From a virus: 61,499 nucleotides of DNA. The stretch spans positions 1-61,499 of the IMG/VR virus record IMGVR_UViG_3300010885_033773; one strand, written 5' to 3'. The position numbers and the translations under genes were made by a program. The notes under the pieces were generated by a model. The model worked only from the letters and a program-made list of their open reading frames with translations. It did not search any database and was not told where the DNA came from. Below, piece by piece: positions 51,711-57,774 of this stretch (positions are counted from its first letter, which is position 1; each line of letters begins with the position of its first letter).

Positions 51711-52484
51711 CTAGTAACCACGCACTGCGTTGTGACACGCAAGCGCAACAGTAATGATGTCACCAGAAATACCAGCCGAAAGGGCTGTTCCGACGACGTA
51801 TTGACCAGTAATGGCGGCGAATGCCGACACGACCGTGCTGAAGGTGTAAGCCGTAGCGTTACCCGAAGCGTCAATGGTAACGGGGTTACCCGGCAGGATG
51901 GTGCCACCGGCACGCATCTTGGTCACACCGGAAACGGTGATTTCCGCCTCAGAAATGCCTTCAAGGTTGCCGTTTGCGTCGTACCAAGCGTAAGGCTGGT
52001 TCTGCAACACACCGACAGGACGCTGCGTAGAGGCAGTGACCGAAGCCGACGTGCTGAACGACTCGTTGGTTCCCGTGACCAAACGGACAAGTCCGTTGGC
52101 GGTTGAGGGGTTACCCGTTGCCGTGCTTTGAAGGGTTGCGGTTAACGTCCAAGCGGAAGCACTACCACCAGTAGCGGTGATGTAGAACTGACCGTTGTAG
52201 ACCGCAGGCGCAAAACCTTCGGTGTTGACAACCTGACCGACGGCAATGGGGTTAGCCGTTGCGGTGACTGCGGTGGGCAAGGTGATGGTAACCGAAGCAC
52301 CACTGTTAGCCGAAACCGAAGTCGCCGCAGAGAACACCAAAGGTGACTGTGCGGGGCCAGTGGTCAAGACCTGTGCGGTGAATGGAATACCGGCTGCGAC
52401 ACGCTGACCAGCAATGGCGGTAACACCCGACACGTCTGGGATAAGCGTAATCTTTACGGCATAAGGATTCTGTTCGTAAGCCAT
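51711..52484 (-). CDS. Capsid decoration-like protein (DUF2190-type) with inserted module
   Basis: 257 residues. The N-terminus A-V-K-I-T-L-I-P-D-V-S-G-V-T-A-I-A-G-Q-R-V-A-A-G-I and the C-terminus G-T-I-L-P-G-N-P-V-T-I, then V-V-G-T-A-L-S-A-G, match the DUF2190 type of small capsid decoration proteins. These are usually ~110 residues. The extra ~120 residues in the middle hold a V-G-Q-V-V-N-T-E-G-F-A-P-A-V-Y-N module that is shared with tail tube and fibre proteins. So a surface domain seems to be built into the capsid shell. Confidence 0.75.
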   Translation of the reverse strand: MAYEQNPYAVKITLIPDVSGVTAIAGQRVAAGIPFTAQVLTTGPAQSPLVFSAATSVSANSGASVTITLPTAVTATANPIAVGQVVNTEGFAPAVYNGQFYITATGGSASAWTLTATLQSTATGNPSTANGLVRLVTGTNESFSTSASVTASTQRPVGVLQNQPYAWYDANGNLEGISEAEITVSGVTKMRAGGTILPGNPVTIDASGNATAYTFSTVVSAFAAITGQYVVGTALSAGISGDIITVALACHNAVRGY

Positions 52485-52487
52485 GAC

Positions 52488-53321
52488 TTATCGACCCTTC
52501 TCGTTCAAGTAAGCGGTGTAAAGGTCGGGGTTCGACTGAGCCACTGCCATGAGAGCAGACTCGAAAGATGGTGCGGTGCCAGAGGCAACAGCCGCCTTAG
52601 CAAGCGACTCCATCTTTGAGAAAGCGTCGTCAGCGGCAACAGGTGCGTCAGTTCCGACTTCGGTGAAGACCACGTTGGATTCGAGCAGTGCGTTTGCGCT
52701 GTCAAGAGCCTTTACGATTTCACCGGCAAGCGTTCCGTCGTTCTCTGAAAGACGACGAAGTGCTGGGCCGACAATCGTCGGGTCAATGTTTAGGTGTGAC
52801 CACTCAGCAGCCTTCAAAACGGCGGCCTCGTCAGCACGGGCTTCACGCTCGGCAACAAGGGCGGCCTCAGAAGCGGCTGCCTTGCGAAGAGCCAACTCGG
52901 CGGTAGCGGCGCTGTCATCCAACATCTTGCGGATTTGAGCAGGCATAGCCTTGATGATTTCTTCGTTAGTGGCTTCCCCAGGAATTACTACGACTTCAGT
53001 TGCGTCGCTCATAAGTTTGTCCTCCTGTGGACTTTGGGTTTTCACTACATCGTCTGATGCAGTGTTGGGTACTTCCAAGTTGCCTTCAACGGGCAACTCA
53101 CTTATTACGATTTCCGGCTCAATCACCACAGCATCGTCGTCGCTCTTGGCAACGGGTTCGGCGGTAGGGGCTTCGCTGGAAGGTCGCAGTTCGTCAAGAA
53201 CGGCGGTTAGTTCAGAAGTAGCGTCAGCAGATTTCATGATGACCCAGCCTTCGGTAAGGTGCGCCGGGTGGTCAACACCCGACGTTTCCTTGATGCTAAG
53301 TTTCACTAACTTTCGTGCCAC
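52488..53321 (-). CDS. Capsid scaffold protein
   Basis: 277 residues from a GTG with AGGAAG 6 nt upstream. It begins with S-I-K-E-T-S-G-V-D-H-P-A-H-L-T-E-G-W, a block also seen in phage scaffold and protease fusions (XkdF-like). The middle is an Ala/Glu-rich coiled coil (residues ~130-180). The C-terminal A-L-M-A-V-A-Q-S-N-P-D-L-Y-T-A-Y-L is like the shell-binding end of scaffolds. No protease motif is clear. It leads the capsid operon. Confidence 0.75.
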   Translation of the reverse strand: MARKLVKLSIKETSGVDHPAHLTEGWVIMKSADATSELTAVLDELRPSSEAPTAEPVAKSDDDAVVIEPEIVISELPVEGNLEVPNTASDDVVKTQSPQEDKLMSDATEVVVIPGEATNEEIIKAMPAQIRKMLDDSAATAELALRKAAASEAALVAEREARADEAAVLKAAEWSHLNIDPTIVGPALRRLSENDGTLAGEIVKALDSANALLESNVVFTEVGTDAPVAADDAFSKMESLAKAAVASGTAPSFESALMAVAQSNPDLYTAYLNEKGR

Positions 53322-53363
53322 TTGCTACTTCCTAATCGACTTTGCCTATGCGAATGCACAGGT

Positions 53364-53404
53364 CTTGACAGAAAGAACAATAGAGGGTGTTTTCTATTTG
53401 TCAA
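53364..53404 (-). promoter_or_regulatory. Capsid operon promoter with nested palindromes
   Basis: TTGACA (53399-53404, minus strand), 16 bp, TATTGT (53377-53382). A larger inverted repeat, CTTGACA...TGTCAAG, flanks the promoter, with AATAG/CTATT nested inside. It is probably the main late promoter for the head and tail genes. Confidence 0.7.
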
Positions 53405-53420
53405 GAGTTGAATTGGAAAC

Positions 53421-53436
53421 GGGGTCTAAATGCCCC
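53421..53436 (-). terminator. Terminator after the exonuclease gene
   Basis: GGGG-TCTAAATG-CCCC, followed by GTTT on the minus strand and overlapping the gene's stop codon. It is short, so moderate in strength. Confidence 0.55.
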
Positions 53437-54254
53437 TAGAAGGGATATTCGTCGTCTTGGCTAAACAAGGGGCAGATGTTCTTAAACGAACACCACTTGT
53501 CGCACAGGTTGTTCTTGACAGGGGGGAAGTAGCCCTGCTCAAACCAGTTCTCAATCTTGCCCCACGCCTCACGGACACGCTTTTCAGCGTAGATAACGTC
53601 AGCGTCGGTCACTTCTATGGTCAGGGTCTTGCCGAACTGAACGTAGAGTAGGCGTATTTTGGTCGGGCGTTCACCTAAGTGCTTCTCGCACAGGTAGGCG
53701 TAAATCTTGGCTGGCAGGGTCGCTGATGCCTTGTATTTGTCTTGTGGCACTTTGCCGGTCTTGTAGTCCACAATCACCAAAGAACCGTCGGGGTCACGGT
53801 CTAGGCGGTCAAGGATGCCACGCAGGGTGTATCCGCCCATATCCACGTCCATCTTGATTTCTATGCCCTCGCTGGTGATTTCTGTGGGGCTTTCCATTGT
53901 GAAGTAGGTGCGTATGTATTTGGCTAAGTCTGCGACGAGCGACTGACGACCGGCCGTATCCAATTCCATTTCAGCGCAGATTTCGGGGCTGAGTAGGTCG
54001 GGCAACAGTTCACGCATGATTTCCATAGTCAGTTCAGGCGTGCGGTCTTGTGGTGTTTCCGTAGTCCGCAGAAACAACTCTTCCAAGATGGCGTGGAACA
54101 CCGTGCCCCGATAGGTCGCCATTTTCTTGACTTCAGGCAGACGCTCAATGGTGGTGTATTGGTATTGACGTGGGCAAGTCTCAATCTGGTTCACACGGCT
54201 TGGCGAAACACCATAGGGCTTTTCGCCCAAGAACACAGATTGGGCATTGGTCAT
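53436..54254 (-). CDS. RecB/Cas4-like exonuclease with probable Fe-S cluster
   Basis: 272 residues. S-P-S-R-V-N-Q-I-E-T-C-P-R-Q-Y-Q-Y (Cys27), then G-T-V-F-H-A-I-L-E-E (near 50), G-I-L-D-R-L-D-R-D (near 150), and V-I-V-D-Y-K-T-G-K (near 165) form the PD-(D/E)XK core of the RecB nuclease family. Cys251, Cys255 and Cys261 near the end, with Cys27, fit a 4Fe-4S cluster as in Cas4 and AddB. It would resect DNA ends for the Sak4-like ATPase. The ATG starts 6 nt after a TAGGGT box, so the mRNA is leaderless. Confidence 0.85.
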   Translation of the reverse strand: MTNAQSVFLGEKPYGVSPSRVNQIETCPRQYQYTTIERLPEVKKMATYRGTVFHAILEELFLRTTETPQDRTPELTMEIMRELLPDLLSPEICAEMELDTAGRQSLVADLAKYIRTYFTMESPTEITSEGIEIKMDVDMGGYTLRGILDRLDRDPDGSLVIVDYKTGKVPQDKYKASATLPAKIYAYLCEKHLGERPTKIRLLYVQFGKTLTIEVTDADVIYAEKRVREAWGKIENWFEQGYFPPVKNNLCDKWCSFKNICPLFSQDDEYPF

Positions 54255-54290
54255 TGACCCACCCTAGTTGGTTGGTGCGACACAAGTCAA
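54252..54290 (-). promoter_or_regulatory. Leaderless promoter of the exonuclease gene
   Basis: TTGACT (54285-54290, minus strand), 18 bp, TAGGGT (54261-54266), then 6 nt to the ATG. The stretch TTGACTTG...TGTCGCACC resembles the plus-strand promoters at 13.46 and 54.35 kb, so all three may be co-regulated. Confidence 0.65.
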
Positions 54291-54295
54291 GCACT

Positions 54296-54332
54296 CCCCC
54301 AGAAATCCTTACCATTGCTGGTGATTTGGGGG
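54296..54332. terminator. Hairpin between the divergent promoters
   Basis: CCCCC-AG-AAATC pairs with GATTT-GGGGG. It lies between the ncRNA promoter and the exonuclease promoter. It could stop leftward transcription coming from 55-56 kb through the ncRNA region, or act as a regulatory site. Confidence 0.5.
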
Positions 54333-54352
54333 TTCTCAAAAAACTTTGCGAA

Positions 54353-54392
54353 TTGACTTGCTTTTGTCACACCAATACTGTATGCTGGTTTA
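54353..54392 (+). promoter_or_regulatory. ncRNA promoter, near-identical to the one at 13.46 kb
   Basis: TTGACT-17-TACTGT (or TTGCTT-17-TATGCT) on the plus strand. Over ~40 bp it differs from the Gam operon promoter at only a few positions, which indicates duplication or a shared regulator. Confidence 0.75.
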
Positions 54393-54745
54393 GTAGTCGT
54401 AGTTGGGCTATGTAGTATCCGATAGGTGTGGGATTTGCCCTAAGGCTTAGTCTGTTCTAAGGCAGACGGCGAGGGGGAACTTACTACTTAGAGGGGTGGT
54501 TCCTATTTGCGTCACGCACCACAGGGTTAGTGAGAGCAGGATGTGTCTCGGCAGGGATACAGACTGACTACTAATTGCTGGTCGCTGGAACACTTGGGGG
54601 CAAGTCGCCAGACCTATCGGGTACTACGAAAAAGCCTGACCCGTGAAAGAGGGGATGGCAAGCCTGAAGGTGTCGCTCTAGAAGCCGAGCCGTGAGACAC
54701 ACGGTAAGTCGGTGCTAATAGGGGGCGGTGGCGTTCAGGCACTCA
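54393..54745 (+). ncRNA. Candidate structured non-coding RNA (~350 nt)
   Basis: There is no ORF here on either strand, but there is a promoter and extensive pairing. A long helix of 16 bp joins 54412-54427 (GTAGTATCCGATAGGT) to 54612-54627 with one wobble. Inside it are GTCTG/CAGAC (54450-54467), GGAAC/GTTCC (54476-54503) and CTGG-AAC-ACTTG-GGGG-CAAGT-CG-CCAG (54584-54611 region). A 3' domain is closed by GCCTGAA/TTCAGGC (54662-54668 with 54734-54740) and holds CCGTG-AGACA-CACGG (54690-54704). I do not recognise a known class. No T-run marks the 3' end. Confidence 0.75.
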
Positions 54746-55015
54746 CAGGCTGAAGTTGTTGTAGTGACGAGCCTTGACGAATTCACGGTTCAGTTTGTCT
54801 GCTAATACCTTCGCCGCCCGTTCGTCACGGACACGGATGCTGAAGTCGTAGAACGGAACGCCTACGCCAAACCCAATGGTGTCATAGCGATAGAACCGAA
54901 GTTCGGTTCCCTCTTTCTCGCCGTAGTTCCAAATGACGAACCGATACTTGTCGTCACGGGCTTCCCATTCGCCCATAGGTTGCTGAACCCACGACAAACC
55001 CTTACGGCGAAACAT
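54743..55015 (-). CDS. Hypothetical protein
   Basis: 90 residues. It is aromatic-rich and beta-like (F-V-I-W-N-Y-G, L-R-F-Y-R-Y-D-T-I-G-F-G, F-Y-D-F-S-I-R-V) with a C-terminal helix. The ATG overlaps the TAA of the gene upstream (TAATG). No family is recognised. It is transcribed toward the ncRNA and may end antisense to its 3' part. Confidence 0.6.
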   Translation of the reverse strand: MFRRKGLSWVQQPMGEWEARDDKYRFVIWNYGEKEGTELRFYRYDTIGFGVGVPFYDFSIRVRDERAAKVLADKLNREFVKARHYNNFSL

Positions 55016-55257
55016 TAAATACTGCCCTCTGCCGAGTATTGGACAAGGTGGCTCAAAGGTTCCAACTGCTGAATGTGCTTGCCAGCCGTTTCCACGGCTT
55101 CGGTCAGACGCTTGTTATCGGCAATCAGCAATTCAATGGTTGCCTTTTGACCAAGTGCCGTCGCAATCAGAAAACCAATGTCGTTGTCGTCATAGATGTT
55201 CTGCGTGACGGATTTCCAAATCTTGTCTGTTAGTTGCTCTAGGTCTTTTGTTGTCAT
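55015..55257 (-). CDS. Hypothetical helical protein
   Basis: 80 residues, mainly helical (L-E-Q-L-T-D-K-I-W-K-S-V, I-E-L-L-I-A-D-N-K-R-L-T-E-A-V), with possible short coiled coil. AGGTGGGG precedes the ATG. Upstream (55274-55293) is the inverted repeat CTATGG/CCATAG, a possible operator. It is coupled to the next gene. Confidence 0.6.
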   Translation of the reverse strand: MTTKDLEQLTDKIWKSVTQNIYDDNDIGFLIATALGQKATIELLIADNKRLTEAVETAGKHIQQLEPLSHLVQYSAEGSI

Positions 55258-55322
55258 ATTTCACCCCACCTACTATGGTTGCTTACCCATAGCATAGCAT
55301 ACCCCTGTGGATAAACCTGTCG

Positions 55323-55703
55323 CTAACCGACAAAACGCAACCAAGTCTTAGGTTCGTTCGGGTCGGAAGTGAATTCTTTGGCGGTTTCGTGGCGACACAA
55401 GACGCAGACAACCTTGATTTCACCGTTCTTGGGCTTGGGGTCTTTCACACGCCAATCGTGGTCACAAGATTCCACCGACCAGCCGGTAACGACTTGTATG
55501 GTCTTTCTCTTGCCGTAGCGGACAATACGCCCACGGCGTTCTAGGTTGCGTATGGTGTCTAGGGCTGTGGATGACGAGCGCATATCAAAGGCTTTGGCGA
55601 TATCCCTGATGGTGGGGGCGTAGCCAAGTTCTTTCCAATGCTTTTGGATAAACAAACAAATGTCGTCGCCACTCCGTGTGCTGAAGTTTCCAATTCCGGT
55701 CAT
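55323..55703 (-). CDS. LexA-type winged helix protein with zinc ribbon
   Basis: 126 residues. Residues ~10-65 (I-C-L-F-I-Q-K-H-W, G-Y-A-P-T-I-R-D-I-A-K-A-F, S-S-S-T-A-L-D-T-I-R-N-L-E-R-R-G) match the LexA DNA-binding domain. The LexA protease domain is absent; instead a C-terminal part has C-D-H-D-W and C-V-L-C-R-H, a likely zinc ribbon. It may be a regulator that competes for SOS-type sites or that controls phage promoters. The ATG at 55701-55703 follows a TAAACT box by 6 nt. Confidence 0.75.
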   Translation of the reverse strand: MTGIGNFSTRSGDDICLFIQKHWKELGYAPTIRDIAKAFDMRSSSTALDTIRNLERRGRIVRYGKRKTIQVVTGWSVESCDHDWRVKDPKPKNGEIKVVCVLCRHETAKEFTSDPNEPKTWLRFVG

Positions 55704-55712
55704 AACCACAGT

Positions 55713-55994
55713 TTAGTCAAACAATGTGTCGCCTTTTAGTTCATCAAGCAAAGTTTCCGCCCACGTTGAAAGGTTTTCACTACTAATGCCTATGTGGGTT
55801 GATAGACGACCAGCAACGGTGTAGAACGCTTTGGCATACAGGTTTTTTTCAGCCTCTAGTTCGGCTAGTGCCACTCTTTGCGCCTCTTGTACCAGCGTTG
55901 CCGTATGTAGGGCTGTGCTGACGCTCTCGGCAATGATGCTCTGACGTTCTAGGGATTCCGTCAGGCTTTTCACCACCTTGCGGTTAAATGACAT
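55713..55994 (-). CDS. Hypothetical helical protein
   Basis: 93 residues from the ATG at 55992-55994, which overlaps the end of the small zinc-ribbon gene. It is helical (V-V-K-S-L-T-E-S-L-E-R-Q, A-Q-R-V-A-L-A-E-L-E-A-E-K), probably a coiled coil. It carries no motif that tells its function. It is packed directly in front of the LexA-like gene. Confidence 0.55.
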   Translation of the reverse strand: MSFNRKVVKSLTESLERQSIIAESVSTALHTATLVQEAQRVALAELEAEKNLYAKAFYTVAGRLSTHIGISSENLSTWAETLLDELKGDTLFD

Positions 55995-56148
55995 CAGGCA
56001 AGAATTCTGGGGGAACAGGCCCACGCCACGGCAAGCCGTTGTGTTGGGGGGTGATTTGGAAACGACCACTGCAGTTTGGGCAGACTACCCACACTTTTCC
56101 ACTAGGAACCATCAAAGTCCAGTTGTGCTTACAGTCTTTTTTTCCCAC
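55984..56148 (-). CDS. Small zinc-ribbon protein
   Basis: 54 residues from a GTG that overlaps the preceding TAG (TAGTG), the same arrangement as at the left end of the window. C-K-H-N-W near the start and C-P-N-C-S-G form a possible ribbon. A TTG at 56175 would lengthen it. It may bind nucleic acid. Confidence 0.6.
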   Translation of the reverse strand: MGKKDCKHNWTLMVPSGKVWVVCPNCSGRFQITPQHNGLPWRGPVPPEFLPDVI

Positions 56149-56258
56149 TATTTCTCTCGTTTCCAAAACTTCCAACCGGACTTTGCCGTTGGGGTAGTGG
56201 AATAATAGTCGTCACGCCACTGCCGGTAGTGGTTGTTCGCCTCTGTTTTTTTCATCAT
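56148..56258 (-). CDS. Very small basic protein
   Basis: 36-37 residues from a double ATG 14 nt after the methyltransferase stop. The sequence is basic and aromatic (W-R-D-D-Y-Y, G-W-K-F-W-K-R-E-K). Its stop overlaps the GTG of the next gene. It has no known relatives to my knowledge. Confidence 0.45.
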   Translation of the reverse strand: MMKKTEANNHYRQWRDDYYSTTPTAKSGWKFWKREK

Positions 56259-56271
56259 TTTGTCAAACTGC

Positions 56272-57774
56272 CTAGAAGAGCGTGTCATTCTTACCTGCCT
56301 TGTCCGTTGCCCACGCAACACGGGCTTCAATAATCGCCCAATATTCCTCGGTCATTTCGCATCCAATCCACTCAAAGCCTTCCAAGATGGCGGCAACTGC
56401 GGTAGTGCCCGAACCAAGGAACGGGTCAAGCACTGTTCCGCCTGGGGGTGTCACCAACTTGACTAGGTATCGCATTAGGGCTAGTGGCTTGACGGTGGGG
56501 TGGATATTGGCAGTTACCTTGGAGCGAGTCTTATATGGCACTTGCATTGCGTCTTGGCCTTCATCTCGCCCGGTCAGCATTTGTTCCGGCAGTCCTTCCA
56601 GCCCAGCGTTGCGCTCGGACTTGGAAGCCTTAGCGCAGTAGAAGAAACGTGCGGCGGAGCCTTCATCGCCAAAATCACGGATAGTGCCTTTGGTTGGCTT
56701 TATCCGATACTGGCTTTCATCAAGACGACCTTCATCATTTTGAACAACACGGTATTTGCCTTTATCGGTTGCTGGAAACCCTGCCAGCACTTCCTCTGAC
56801 CCGTCAAGGATTACGTTGGCAGGCCAGCGACCTTCAGGCTTGTAGGTGGCGACTTCCTTGCCGATAAGTGCTGATGCGCCGAACGCACCCTCAATCGCAC
56901 CCTCGCTGTGTTTTTGACGTTGCACACGGTCAAAGTTCACCTCACCGCTTGCGTAGCCCACCCTCGACCCGTCAATGTTCAACGCACCAGTTCCGTACGT
57001 CAGAACGTTGTTAGCGACAGTCCCGATTAGTGGCTTGCGTGCGACCACGATTGGTTCGTGGGCTGGCTTTAGAGCAGTACCCCAGCCTTGCCATTGTTGG
57101 GCTTCGGGTGAAATGGCTTTGTTGCTCAGTTGTTTGCCAGTGAAGTTGCCAACAGTGTTTCCCGTTCCGCCAGCAAGACCACCCGTAGCCTCAACATAGC
57201 CACGCTCGGCAACATTGTTGGGAATAATCCAGTCCCACTCATCAGACAAGCCAATGACCCGTTTCATTGTTTTCCATTTTTCGGGCGTTGGGTGGTTGGT
57301 ACTCCAATAATCCTTGCCGTCTGTCTTGGCATAAGAGCAAGCGGTGAAGCCACATTCATCGTCTATTTGCTTACGAGGCTTTCCGCAGTTGGCGATTTGC
57401 TCGCCCAACCATTTCTTGAACCCAATGGTGGAAAGTGCTTCAGGTTTTTTGTCTATCGCCTTACTCACGTCAAGCGACTTGGGAAATCCCGAACCGTAAA
57501 TCCAGTGGATGCTGTCACGTATCTCAAATCCTGCGTCCTCTATGGCTACGACCATGCGGTGATACGTCCGTGTTCCGCCAAAGGCGAGCAGATGCCCGCC
57601 CGGTTTCAGAACACGCAGACACTCTTGCCAAACGGCGACGTTATAAGCGATACCCGTGTTATCCCACGATTTGCCCATAAACGACAATTCATAAGGTGGG
57701 TCGGTGACGACGCTATCTATGCTGTTGTCCGGCAACGTCTTGAGGGTATCTAGGCAACTGCCCTTGAGCAACAT
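56272..57774 (-). CDS. DNA methyltransferase C (500 residues)
   Basis: Motif IV T-D-P-P-Y-E is near residue 26 and motif I D-P-F-L-G-S-G-T-T near residue 445, so it is beta-class. Between them is a large target-recognition region with an HTH-like insert (F-K-K-W-L-G-E-Q, then R-K-Q-I-D-D-E-C-G-F), followed by W-Q-G-W-G-T-A-L-K-P-A-H-E-P and a single G-S-A-A-R-F-F unit. It is the shortest of three tandem paralogues. Its ATG overlaps the stop of the next paralogue upstream. Confidence 0.9.
   Translation of the reverse strand: MLLKGSCLDTLKTLPDNSIDSVVTDPPYELSFMGKSWDNTGIAYNVAVWQECLRVLKPGGHLLAFGGTRTYHRMVVAIEDAGFEIRDSIHWIYGSGFPKSLDVSKAIDKKPEALSTIGFKKWLGEQIANCGKPRKQIDDECGFTACSYAKTDGKDYWSTNHPTPEKWKTMKRVIGLSDEWDWIIPNNVAERGYVEATGGLAGGTGNTVGNFTGKQLSNKAISPEAQQWQGWGTALKPAHEPIVVARKPLIGTVANNVLTYGTGALNIDGSRVGYASGEVNFDRVQRQKHSEGAIEGAFGASALIGKEVATYKPEGRWPANVILDGSEEVLAGFPATDKGKYRVVQNDEGRLDESQYRIKPTKGTIRDFGDEGSAARFFYCAKASKSERNAGLEGLPEQMLTGRDEGQDAMQVPYKTRSKVTANIHPTVKPLALMRYLVKLVTPPGGTVLDPFLGSGTTAVAAILEGFEWIGCEMTEEYWAIIEARVAWATDKAGKNDTLF

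Noticed and set aside
54684-54712. Group II intron domain V-like element (GAGCCGTG...CACGG)
   Set aside because: The loop is too short, the bulge and GNRA loop are absent, there is no reverse transcriptase or split gene nearby, and the region is too small for a group II intron.
54393-54745. tmRNA, RNase P RNA or 6S RNA
   Set aside because: There are no tRNA-like ends or tag ORF, none of the conserved RNase P core words, and no long central bubble flanked by one rod as in 6S RNA.
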